Below are positions 12,189 through 23,577 of a stretch of 64,000 bases of DNA, in pieces; the first letter of the stretch is position 1; each line of letters begins with the position of its first letter. Made by a program: the position numbers and the translations under genes. The stretch is from NCBI GenBank assembly GCA_000708835.1, contig DF237430.1, positions 1-64,000 of the forward strand. Reading direction: 5' to 3'. Below the pieces are notes generated by a model. It was given only the letters and a program-made list of their open reading frames with translations. It did no database searches and had not been told where the DNA came from. This stretch comes from Klebsormidium nitens (lineage: Eukaryota > Streptophyta > Klebsormidiophyceae > Klebsormidiales > Klebsormidiaceae).

Positions 12189-12483
12189 TACCGTAGTCCA
12201 ACGTGATGATTCCGAACGATTTTAATTTCGAATTATTTTCCGACAATCCGACCAGGAAAGCGGATTTATTTATGCTGAATCCGACAACAATCCGAATGCC
12301 CTATGTTCTCACTTGGAAGATGATTTTCAGGGGTATTTTGGCCATTTTGGGGCTTCCTAGGGACATTCCAGAATTATATTACCTTTCCGAATCTCCACTT
12401 TCCGAACGGGAAATTTGAATTTCTGACTTTCCGAATGCAGATAATTATTTATTTATTCGGAATCATTACCTTGGACTACGGTA
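12189..12483. mobile_element. MITE (TA-flanked, 28-bp terminal inverted repeats)
   Basis: The 28-base ends at 12189-12216 (TACCGTAGTCCAACGTGATG...) and 12456-12483 are reverse complements with only two mismatches. The element is 295 bases, AT-rich and has no transposase. Each end begins with TA, consistent with a TA target duplication as in Tc1/mariner-derived MITEs. The 71-codon open frame inside is a chance frame. A partial copy of the terminus (TACCGTAGTC) recurs at 12747-12756, suggesting a family of such elements. Confidence 0.8.
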
Positions 12484-13533
12484 ATACCAATCTGGTGTAG
12501 ATTTGTACTGCCTGCCTGTGCAGTATCTAATGTGCATCGTCGCCAAAATGCTGACGCAGAAGCAGCATCACAAAGCGCTTCAGATGCACGGTCAGGAATC
12601 AGAATCCTGAGTCCAAAATCATTGGCCTTGGTTTGATTACTAGCCCGCTATGACGAGCTACTGTAGTGACGGTTGCTTCCTCGCACTTTTCGCAATGATG
12701 GCACCATTGTGAATCTGGATAAGGTGGATACCTACACTACCTAAGATACCGTAGTCTGGATGCTGCCTCAGAAGAAAAGTTTATTCGACCCCACCGCTGG
12801 CACTTCACCGCGTCTTCCTGTTCCTTTTCTTGTTTCATACCCACCGTTGCAGCTTTCGTAGGAGCTGGCAACTTGTGCCAGCTGACGACTTACGTGTTTA
12901 GAAGGAGCTGGCGGCAAGCTTGCCTTCCTTTGGCGGTATATGACTGCTGAACTCAAAGCATCACGTGTGTATATTTCTACCCGATAATCTCTAGATGTAA
13001 GTAACTGAGCTGCCACTTACCATGTGGATTCAGCTTTGACAACTTACTGGGAGAAACACTGAGCCGATATGGGGGAGGAGAGACAAGGTCTACCGGGAGC
13101 GGCAGATCCAGCTTCTGAAGTGACCTTTTCAAGCAGTTGGTATAGCTCATCAAGCGATATATGGAGCTTTGAACCAATGGACAGGAGATTGCAGTGGTAA
13201 TCTTCGTTACTGGCAGTCAGCATCCCCACTAGCTTCAAGTATTAAGCAGCAATCTACTTCCTGTAGCTTCTGAATAGCATTGCTGGCATGCTAAGAGTGT
13301 GTGCAGTGGCATCATTGGATCATTAGTCACAGCACAAAGCTGGGATTGTCGTTAGGCAGGGCATTTGAGTTGAATAGTTGGCTCGTGGCTGCACATTTCC
13401 AGACGCACAATGTTGAGCCATCTGAGAGCAAAGGAGCATAGGGCTCTGTTGCAAGCAGAAGAGCGAACTTCATGCAGCTATGTAGGTTTGACTTGTTGAT
13501 GCTACAAAGTTCTCATCCAAGCGCCGAGCTGGC

Positions 13534-16500
13534 ATGATGCCATCGATCCAGCAGGGTGCTGATGATATTGCCGCAAGTGTGCGGGCCAGCAGCACTTTGA
13601 GGGATCAACCCTCTGAGTTATTCCGGACGACCATAAATGGTCAGGTATTTGGAAGCTCTAGGGCTCTGCCTTCACTTTCTCCAGTTTCAACCCCTCAGAA
13701 TAAATCAGTGCGAGGATTCGACACCCCATCAACAAGTCCCAGGCAAGAAAAAGACCCTACTTTACATGGTGATGATGACGGCAAAAGGAGCGGGCCAGAG
13801 CTTCCCAGCAAGATGCAGCACCCAGCGGTTGCACGAGACCACCCTCCAGCTTCAGTGCAACCGCTTCAAGAGGGAGGAGGCACTGCCCATCCTTTTGCCC
13901 TGGAACCCCAATCGGACGGTAGGTTTCTTCAAGTGGTTGTACATCTGCTTGCAGACCTTAGCATAGTGCTGATCACGTTTCTAACTTTGAGATTCTGAAG
14001 CAAGCTCTGGGGTAAACTTTGAAATAGCTGAAGCTTGCACTCTCTACACAAATCTCAAAGCTTTTCCAGAGATGCTGATGAGTTACATGTCCATTTCATT
14101 CACCAATGGCCCGTCAACTGCAGGCGGATACATTGTGGCCCTCTTCAATCACAGAGGATAACATGGACCTTGAAAGCTTATTGTAATCTGCATCCATTTT
14201 AGCTGCCAAACCAGAGACTCCTGTCACAGGACCTCGACCATTTTTGTAATACATGGTTCATTGCCACACACTCAGCTCTGCAATCAGCAAAGATCTACTG
14301 TGCATAAGCAACTTGGTTTCTAAATCTGCTCTACTCTCAAATACTCCTCAATACCGGACGCCTTTGCAATGCTAAACTTCTGTCTTTGTATCCTGCAGCT
14401 GGAAGCAGTCCCAGCTCTCGCCCTGGCAGACTCGTGCTTCCTAAGATCGCTGCGATTGGGGATGCAAATCTCAGGCCGCTGCAGGTGGTTGAAAGTGGAG
14501 AAAACGGAGAAAGGTTGGGCGATAGGACAGTGCAGCCTCCATTGGGGAAGGAGTCGGAGCACAAACGTGACCATGCAGGGGCCCATCCTCAGGATGATCT
14601 AGTTCAATTAAGCCCGGTACAAAAGACGGAGCTTGTGAGGCCGTCCAAAATATGGAGGTTTACCTCCCTTCCAAGCAGAGTCAACCCCACAGCACTTACT
14701 GACGAGGAAGGTACGACCTTTTCTCGCCAAGAGGCTGGGCCCAACAGAAAAACGGAGGCATTGATCATACGCTCCCAACGTCGCTTGTCGTCGGAATGTT
14801 TCTTTTCAGGCCCGTTCCTCTGCAGGCAATCGAGAAGGACATTTATTGCACGTCGATTGGAGGTACTCAGTTGCTTGTTCTGAAACAACAAAGACGTCAA
14901 GATCAAATCTTTTCTCCACGTTATCAAATCTGCAGAAGACGGCCAGGGTACGGACCCCTATTCCCCGGACTCGCCAGCAGAGAAGCGCAGGATGCAAGTG
15001 AAGAAATTCAGCTTGGAAAAGTTCAAAGCGGCGAGTCCGCAAGGAGTGGTAAGCTTCAGCTGTACTCTTGAAGTCATGAATCAGCAGGTTATGGTCCTGA
15101 GCACTGGCAGACTGCGATTGCGGCAAAAGTCGTTGACATCACGAGTTACCAGCTCACTTCCTGTTTACTTGCTGTCATGCGACAAGGGTCATTCACATTT
15201 GATCAGTGTCATACTGGAGAATCTCGCCTTCCAGGTGATGATGCGCAACATGACAAGGGCGAAAACTCACAACCGAAAAATTCTGCAAGGTATGTGTTCG
15301 CTCTCCCTACAAGAGGTCCACTTGGCGAGGGAATAACGTCGATTGAGCTTCACTATCCTGACATATAAGTCGAAGCGTGCCTTGCCGATTAGCTTCATTG
15401 CTTTCATTCTCGGTGGTGCAGCTTAGCCATGACAGCGTATCAACGGTGCTTTATCGCAGAAGATGCAATCAGCTTATCGTGCCAGTTTCACAAAAACATA
15501 TGCTGACTATCTTCATTCACTATCCCTCTTGGCAGGTATCCCCGAATTCCAATCTGCGGTTTCAGACTCCAAGCGGAAAAGCAAGCGGACTGAGCCAAGT
15601 GCTGAGGTCAGGACCTCAAACCCAAAGCCACAACTTTTGCAAAGTGTGCCCACGCTGTGTTTCATGCCTATCATTCGCATGTATTAAAGCGGACAGTGCT
15701 TGCTTACGAGTCCCAGGCGGTGTCAGCTTGCACGAGCGGGGCCGATCGCCTGGCCATATTGAACACAATGCTTTCTGTTTGAACGTCAACACGCGCAGTT
15801 CAAGATGACAATCTTTCGGTCGTGCAGGCTAGAAGGTCCTGGCTTCATCAGTACATCTATCGCATCTCCGATAGCGCAATCTTGGTGGTGTTCTTTACCA
15901 TATTGACGGTGTACTCTCTGCTGGGGGACGACTTCCGCGCTTGGGTCTGCCCTAAGAGTTCTGATGCAGCTTTTCACTGGATGACGGGCTTCTGCCTGGT
16001 GATGTTCTCCCTTGAGATAAGTGAGTGGATCGACCTTCCACCACCTGCTCACATAATTCATGGTTCAATTGGAACCTAGTCTTGTTTGTTTGTCGGAACA
16101 GGCAGCAACTGTCACTGCAAAATAGAAAGGGCTCCGTCTTCTTACGTTTGAAATGCCCTGGACCCGCCGCTGAACACCGCACCGTCCGCTTTCACACGCA
16201 TTGGGTCCCTTTCATAGGCTGGCAGCTACAACAATTGTTCATATTTTGATAGATCGACTCGAGTGCAGGCATCGAATCTGCTCCCCATCGAATGCCCTCC
16301 TGCTTAGACCTACTTTTCAAAGACTTTGACGAAATCCACCAGGTCCTCCGTCTGCCAGCTCTCTTGACCCTTGTTCGTGGCGAGTTTGCCAAGCTACGGT
16401 TGCCAATTTTCGCAAAGCTACCCCGAGCGTACGGCCCACAAATCTCGGCCTTTATTTCTCGGTGAACTTTCTACCTCGGTCTTCAGAACTGCCACCATGT

Positions 16501-19500
16501 CGGTCTTGTTTGGGACCACTTTCCGCGCTCGCAAGCACGAAATGTTTCAACGCACGAATTTTGTGCACCGCAAGAAGCACTCACCAAACATCCCCGCCTT
16601 GCTCCATCGCAGTGATGAACTCCATCGTCGTCCCCCGATACTTCCTGGGGTTCTACTTCTTCCTGGACCTCATCTCAACCGCGTCCTTACTTCTGGACAT
16701 CCCGGCGGTGGCGGACGCGATCCTGGGGTATGGCGCAAGTGAGTCGCGTGAGTGAACAGGGCCCAGAGCATTCTGTTCCACTCGCCTGCTTGCTGTCTCT
16801 TCCAGTCGATGTGACTCGCAGCAGGTTCTGATCATGTTGGAATCAGAGGGGGACCGTAAGTATACAGTCAGTCCCGAGGCAGTATCTTGTTGCGATTGCG
16901 GTTTCCTCGCGGAATTCTTCGGCTCCGAGGACATGCCTCACTTGACTCTTTATTCGTAACACTTCGCACCGACTAAGATTATCTGTTGCACTTGCCAGAT
17001 AATCCTGCGACGATCTTGAGAGCTGGACGTGCCTCGAGGGCGGGAGCGAAGGCAGGTCGGATCATACGGATCATCAGGCTCGTTCGGTTGGTGGATGTCC
17101 AAAAGGCAGTTCACAAAAACTCGGAAAGCAAACATCAGAAAGAGAAAGCAAAGGTGAGCATCTATGCACCCGATAATGCTTCAGCCGAAGCTGGCCAGCG
17201 TTCCATTGTGCGAGAAACCAATGACGATCGCTGCTTTTGTTGTTTGGAGTTTCTGCTGAAATTCCATTCATAGACGGGCACCGTTTCCCCTCCAGAAGAC
17301 TCCCGTTACCATCACACATCACGAGGTTGACTTGCTATTCTGTTTGATGTGTCTCTTCTGTTTTGCATAGAACACTAAGTGACAGCACAAGCTTACAGCA
17401 ATGAGTTCCAATTGTTGTAATGCTGTCACTTCCTTCGTCGATGTCTGGGAAAACCGGCTCGTTGGCCCCGAGAAAATATAACGGAAACAAGTCCCCTTGG
17501 AGTTGCGCTCATACTGTTCTTCGCAGCTCCTCCGACGTTTCGCATCGGTTCATCCTGCTCAGATCCAGGCGCTTTCCCCTTGTCCGTCGCAGGCCTCGGA
17601 TCTGGACGTCCTGGATTTGGACACCAAGCAGAGCCGAGTGAGCCACGTGCTGTCCGAGAAAATCACGATCCACCTCATCGTCATCGTGCTGCTCATGCTC
17701 CTCGGCAGCCACATCTTCTTCGGAGGCCACTTTGGCCACATCCCGGACTTCATGCAGCCGGGCCTTGAGGTAAGGGAAAAAGCAAAGCTTTTCAGACAAA
17801 GGCAACAGTTCTGCTGACCTCCCTGTCGCACGCTGCGCCGCGCGAGTCCATTCTAGGAACTTCGAAGGTTGTGTGATGAAATTTACTTTGGAGCCTTGCT
17901 TCGACTTCCGTTCGTGCTGGCCACTTCTGTTGAAGGTTCTCATTCTATGCAGACCCTCCACGACATGTACGTCGATCTCTTGCCGCTGTACGGCAACTTT
18001 ACGGCCATGAGGAACAGCAGCGTGCCCTTCCAAGTGGTACTGGGGGTCTACAGTCATACCACGAGGCCCCTCCTCAAACTGGTGAGCCGCAACACAACCA
18101 ACCTCAGTAACTGTTAGTTCTGTCTTAGAAACATCTGAATTTTCACCTATTCGCTGATCTTGAGTTCTCAATGGAGTCGCTCGAATTTGAGCAGAGATCT
18201 CCTTCTTGACACCCTCTTTCCGGCCCCAGGTATTGAACGGAACCACGGTCCTAGACGATCCGTACCGGATCTCCCATTTGCGGCCCAGCAGCGAGATGCA
18301 TTTGATCACGTACCGAAACAGTGAAGCGGACTTTGACACCAAACAAGATGCCACTCTGGCGGGCCTCCTGGGATTCTGGCAGTGAGTCTTCATCTATCAA
18401 CAATTTTCGCCCCGTGTTGAGCAATGGGAACTTATTGTGTAAAAGCGCACATCCTCCCAGAAAATTACGCCATGTCCGGCAGATAAATGTGTTGTTCGCG
18501 TGGCAATTTTGAACTCAAAGGACCCGACCGTACGGCGCTCACTTCTCGGCTTCTGCTGCCTGCAGGACCATTTTTGTGTGCTTCGTTCTCGGTTTGGGTT
18601 CCATGCTCTTCAGCAGGGACGCTCATAACATCGTCCTCCTACCCTTGGAGAGAATCATCAAGAGGGTCAAGGATATTGCGGAGAACCCACTCATGCAGCA
18701 GGTAATGCTGGAGTCTTTTATGCTCCTGGTAAGAGGAGCATCATCACATGCGGCTTCCTAAGGAATCACACTATGCGTTGAGCTTCTGTTGACAGGCTAG
18801 TGACATCCGGGAGCATTATCGTCAAGTGTCCAAGGAGCATGGGTTAGCCAGCGCTATCCATGAAAGCTTTTAGGCTCTCGATCCGGTTCATTATCCAGAA
18901 TGATACGTCCATGATGAATGCGCCGAGCGAGACCTCTCTGAGTACTTCGAAGCAGCCAGAAGTTCATGTGTCTGCTTCATCTCGGTACTGACGGAAGCTT
19001 GTGCTGTCGTTCGCAGACTCAGTTCGTTACAACGAGTGGCATCGACGGCACGAGCGCAGAGGTAGAGGTGAGACCGAAGTGACTGTCTATTGGAGCCTTT
19101 TTCCTTTGAAGTTTCATTACGAGACGGCGGGAATGCTTCAGCAGACCGCGCTTAGCTGCTCTTCAACTCATATCTTCTCTGCTTACCCAGACGCGCGGCT
19201 TGGAGGCGTCCATCGGCAAGATCTGCTCGCTGCTGGCCATCGGGTTTGGCGACGCGGGCGCGGAGATCATCGGCGAGAACATGAAGAATGGCGGGGACCT
19301 GAACCCCATGGTGCCTGGCCGAAAGGTCAACGCTATTTTTGGCTTCTGCGACATCCGGCAATTCACGGAGACGACAGAAGTGCTCCAAGAGCAGGTGCGA
19401 CTTGAAGAACGACGACTGTTCCAGGATTCTTGCGCTGTTTGTTTTCGAGAGCCTTTTTGAATGGTGGTTGTGCGCTTGGATGTCGCAAGGATGTCAACGT

Positions 19501-22092
19501 TCTTGACAACTGGTAATTGGTGCGCGCTTGTTCTCAGGTGATGGAGTTCGTCAACTGCATCGCAAGGATTGTACATATGGAGGTTTCGTTGCACGGCGGC
19601 AGCGCAAACAAGGTAGGGTTGGAATTCCGGCTGAGTCTGGCCGCTCGATTTGCTTTTTCGCATTCATTTTTCAAGCTATTACTTGCTGGTATGGCACCTC
19701 AAATCTTTATCAACTTCTAGCTCATCGAATCGTACCCTGTTTGAATCAACACATTTCAGCGATGCTTAAGCATATGTTTCATGCAGAATCGGAGGGCGTC
19801 TCTGCCTGGCATGGTGTTCAACTTTTACGCCCCTTTGCTTAAACCACTGGTGCTTTGCTCGATGACCCCAAGCAAAGACATGAGCATGCTCTTTGCTTGC
19901 TGGGCACGGTTATAAACCCTTCTCTTCCTGTTTCTCTGTCAGAACATTGGGGATGCCTTCCTGCTGGTCTGGAAATTTCCAGCCAGCATCGACTACACCG
20001 GGGGAATATTTGAGAACGAAACGGACAAAGTGGAGGTGCAAAGGGTAGGTAGTACTCATCAGCCCTCGCAGGGTAATTCTATGGTGAAAGCCCTCTGCTT
20101 CTTCGGGTCTTTGAGCACCTCTGCTTGCAAAGGATGACTCCTGTCAGGATACGGGCAGTGTTCTAGACCTAAGTGAGGCAGTCAGAGCTACAATCGAGTT
20201 CGAAACGTGTCCGCAGGTTGCGGACCGCGCGCTGGCGGCTTTCTTGGCCATCCAGGCAGCACTGAGGCGCAGTGCCAAGCTGGGCCAGTTCTCGTACCAT
20301 CCGGGCCTTTTAAAAAGGTTCAAGGTGGACCGCTTCGAGGTGGGCTCCTCTAATGACGAACTTCTGTAGCCTCTGCAAACCAATATTCTTTGGTTGTGTC
20401 CTTCGTCGTCGATTAAGCATTGAGCATGATGCAAAGCTCAGTGCCGTCCAACGAGAGATTTCCAGCCGAGAGTCTATAACGCATGCATCTTCGGTCCTGG
20501 TGATAATCTCCTTTTCTTATCAGGAAAGGTAGACAGAGCTTCCCTTTGCTGGATGCGACGAAATAATGGATACGCCGTCCGCAGGTTTCGAGTTTCCCAT
20601 GACTTGCTGTCCAGATCAAGATGGGGTTCGGCCTGCACGTGGGGTGGGCCATCGAGGGTGCCATCGGGTCCGAGTACAAGATCGACGCGTCGTACCTGTC
20701 ACCCAACGTAAACATGGCGTCCCGCCTGGAGGCCGCCACAAAGCAGTTCGGCGTGCCTCTGCTCATGAGCGAGGCGTTCTTCGACATTCTGTCGCCCAAG
20801 ACAAGGCGGCGCGTGCGCCAGATTGACACCGTGTCGGTCAAAGGTGAGGCCCCCGCTCGCTCGCTGCGCCCACACGAGAAGCTTCCCCGGATGCTACTAA
20901 CTCATGAAAGCCGGGTCGACGTCCGAGCCACGGTCAAAGAGACGCCCTCTTCTGAGAAGCACTCGTTTCAGCAGTCCCTCTTCTTATGCTGCAGGGAGCG
21001 AGATGCCGGTTGGCTTGTTCACCTACGACGTCAATGTGGAGGCAATCCCAAGGCCAGCAAGCTTCATCGGTAAGCAGGACATTCTGGGCTTCGTTTATCA
21101 AGCGGTTGCCGTGCTTCCGTGCCTGTCTTAGGAATACGATAGAGAAGTTTTACGCATCTGGACTTCCTGCATGTCCTTCAAACGCCAGCGTTTGCTAAGT
21201 TCCACTGGCAGCTGTCAGCTTGGGTGCCGTTCCTCCGCTTACCTCTGCACAGACTGCTGTGTTGACGAGCCCTATCAATGGATTCGGAACAAGCGGCTTG
21301 GCCACGTGACTCTTGGTGGCAGTACAGAGGACGGCCTTCTCTTGCAGACCCCAACGTGTTGCATGGGCCAGAGGACAGCCCCAGCTGTCAGGACTTCGAC
21401 GACGAGTTTGAGGAGCACGAGGACATCGTCAACATGACCGTCAAAGATAATGAGTTCCTCTTTGTGTACAAGAAGGGGTGAGCTGCTGTCTTGGGTTGTT
21501 CCCTTTCGCTTCTAGTCCTCTGATGGACTCGTTCTCCTGTTGTAGCACTTTCGTCCATCTTTTCCTTCTTAGACAGCTCAATCTGCTCTTTTTGCTTCAG
21601 CAGCTCGTGAATCACGTGGATCCTCAACGTTCGAGTTGAAATCCGTGGTCTTTCATGTTATTGGCAGAGGTTTTAACTAGTAGTCAGCCGTGCTAAGTAT
21701 GACCATGAGATTTGCCATTCAAGCGTTGTACAGAAACTCCAACCGGAACGGACATTTATCCAGGCGCAGCTCTGCATCCGCACGCCTTCAGATTCGATCG
21801 CGAATAACCAGATTTATCAAATAACTGTTCACTGGTGCTTGTGCTCTAACCAGAGTTGTACGCTTATGTTGCTCAGTGTGCGTGCTTGCGTCCCTGCAGG
21901 CTCGACATGTACAAGATAGGCAAGTGGGAGGATGCTCGAACCCACTTCGAGCAGTGCGAAACAATGCGGCGAGATCACCGGGGACATGTGCTCAGGGACG
22001 GCCCGAGCCGGACCCTTCTTGACTATTTGGCAACGCACAACAACCGGGCACCGGGTAGATGGAAAGGCTATAGGGAGCTCACAGACAAGTAG
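13534..22092 (+). CDS. Membrane class III nucleotide cyclase with voltage-sensor-like domain
   Basis: Predicted adenylyl cyclase (ATP to cAMP) of the plasma or ciliary membrane. Well-supported exons: 15828-16020, 16613-16738, 16999-17153, 17593-17769, 17953-18081, 18230-18381, 18566-18701, 19017-19067, 19191-19394, 19538-19612, 19943-20044, 20217-20339, 20615-20843, 20995-21069, 21348-21477 and 21900-22092; all phases agree. Less certain N-terminal exons: 13534-13918, 14399-14710, 14936-15048, about 15235-15291 and about 15535-15606, a Ser/Pro-rich disordered region. Order of parts: helices S1-S3 (AILVVFFTILTVYSLLG; VPRYFLGFYFFLDLIS), an Arg-rich S4, a TM helix (IHLIVIVLLMLLGSHIFF), an outer loop with NFT, NSS and NGT glycosylation sites, a last TM (TIFVCFVLGLGSMLF), a linker LPLERIIKRVKDIAENPL, the cyclase domain and a C-terminal tail. 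Catalytic residues seen: Asp in FCDIRQF, Asp in NIGDAF, Asn and Arg in NVNMASRLE. Lys before NIGD and Ser at the second purine position favour ATP. No channel pore motif is found. Confidence 0.9.
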
Positions 22093-23577
22093 CTTAAGCA
22101 TAGGAGTAGTTGAAAATGCGGAACAAGTGCATGACGCACTGCACTGTACTTACTGAGTAGGAGTAGGTTAGAAGGACACGCTCGCAAGCTGCGACAGGCA
22201 GAGTTGAGGAATCGGTATTGATTTGCAGCCCCATACGGTCGGAATCGGTAACGAGAAATTGTATATTGAGAGCTTACTCTGGTAAAGAGAGTGATTGTTG
22301 ATCCTCTTTCGATGGAGCACTGCGATTTCAGTGTTAGGAGAGTCAGCATTTGCAAGCAGAACTTAAAGCGAACTCCTTTGAGTGTCTGACGTGTTTGCCT
22401 TGTCTTACGAAATTGTTGTCAGCGGCTCCTAAGAATGTCCGAGACAGAGCTCATGCAACTCTTCCCAGGATTCGATGATCTTCTGAAAATCGGCTCGCTG
22501 TATATATCATTCTTTGACAGGAGCTCGGTCACTTAACAGCCAGTTGTGATCTAGATAAACTAAAATCTGATCACATGAACTGTACTAGACACAGTGGGTA
22601 GCCGTAGGATCGATCGATGCCATAATGCCAGATGGGCTTCTCCCTAGTACGGCGCAGCCAAGCGTTTTGACAGTAGCTTCATCAGATCAGCAGCCAGATA
22701 TGCTCGGACGGTTCCCGGACGGTTATCTACTGTACTGATCAAGTACTGATATGTCATCGGCAGGTACTAAGCCCCGGTCCGACCCCATGCAGCTCCATCC
22801 GCCGACCGCTTTCAAGTTTCAGGTTCTCGGCTCTGGGCCCTGGGCCCCCGGGGGTTGTTTGTGAGAATCTCGACAATGATTGGAATAAGACGATATGATG
22901 ACATTCTCGTCGTGTGTCGTACCTACTACCTAGGTATGCATCGCGGCCGTCCAATATTTCCGTCTCACTAACGGGGCGCACGTGTGAGAGCTTACGTAAC
23001 GAACGAAGTTGCACCCCAACTTCGGAAGCTCGAGGCCCCGTAAACGCTGCGGACCGCTGGACGCCTGGTTATCCGCTCACAGAGGTGATGCCGTATACTT
23101 GAATAACGGGCCTTTACGATCAGCATTATGACGTCGGTTTCGCAGTGAGAGGTGCATGTGAAAGTTTACAGTACGAGAGTGAGCGCACAACTTTACCCTA
23201 GCTGACGGTGTTCTCAAGTCGGAGGAAGGTAGTCGTGCTCGCTGAAAAGTTGTGAATGGTGCGGCGGCTCCAAGCTCAGTCCAAGTTGCCTTGCAATGTT
23301 CCATCACTAGGGGTGCGCAGTCTAGACGAAGCAAACGCGTCTGGATTGCAGGAATATAGCACGCATCTGGAAAATCACAGAACAGGTGCCGCTCTTTTGC
23401 ATGGACCCATTGAAGAGCCTTCTATAAAACCTTCAACCATCACACAAACTTTGAAGTGCCGCTCTATAAGCCCAGACGGCGCGCTTCCATCAGCAGCATC
23501 AGAGTCCAAGCACGCAAAGACCACTGCAAAGCTTTCCAGCTACTTCATTTCAGCATCGCGCTCGTTTTGGAGGCGCA
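22093..23577. other. Intergenic region, cyclase / Patched-like
   Basis: About 1.5 kb between two genes on the same strand. The open frames are short, overlapping and unrecognisable. The last few hundred bases should hold the promoter and leader of the Patched-like gene. Nothing specific is seen. Confidence 0.45.

Larger units (their letters stand above)
10914..13533. other. Divergent spacer between PKG and cyclase
   Basis: About 2.6 kb between two divergently transcribed genes; it must hold both promoters and leaders. It contains two inverted-repeat elements (about 11984-12174 and 12189-12483) and a weak candidate spliced minus-strand transcript at about 12768-13238. There, GTAAGT-type donors and an open frame ending in SDELYQLLEK-like coding are present, but I cannot join them into a recognisable protein. 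Confidence 0.5.

Noticed and set aside
12203-12418. 71-codon frame inside the MITE
   Set aside because: AT-driven chance frame; no transposase motif and the element is too short to be autonomous.
12768-13238. Candidate spliced minus-strand gene with frames ending KLFF and SDELYQLLEK-like coding, plus several GTAAGT donors
   Set aside because: Exons could not be joined into one frame with family resemblance; left only as a remark on the spacer.
15049-15830. Alternative reading of the cyclase N-terminal exon (DDAQHDKGENSQPKNSAR) instead of VMMRNMTRAKT
   Set aside because: The more natural-looking peptide needs phase 1 entry, but the preceding exon ends in phase 0; unresolved, so the exon is marked uncertain.
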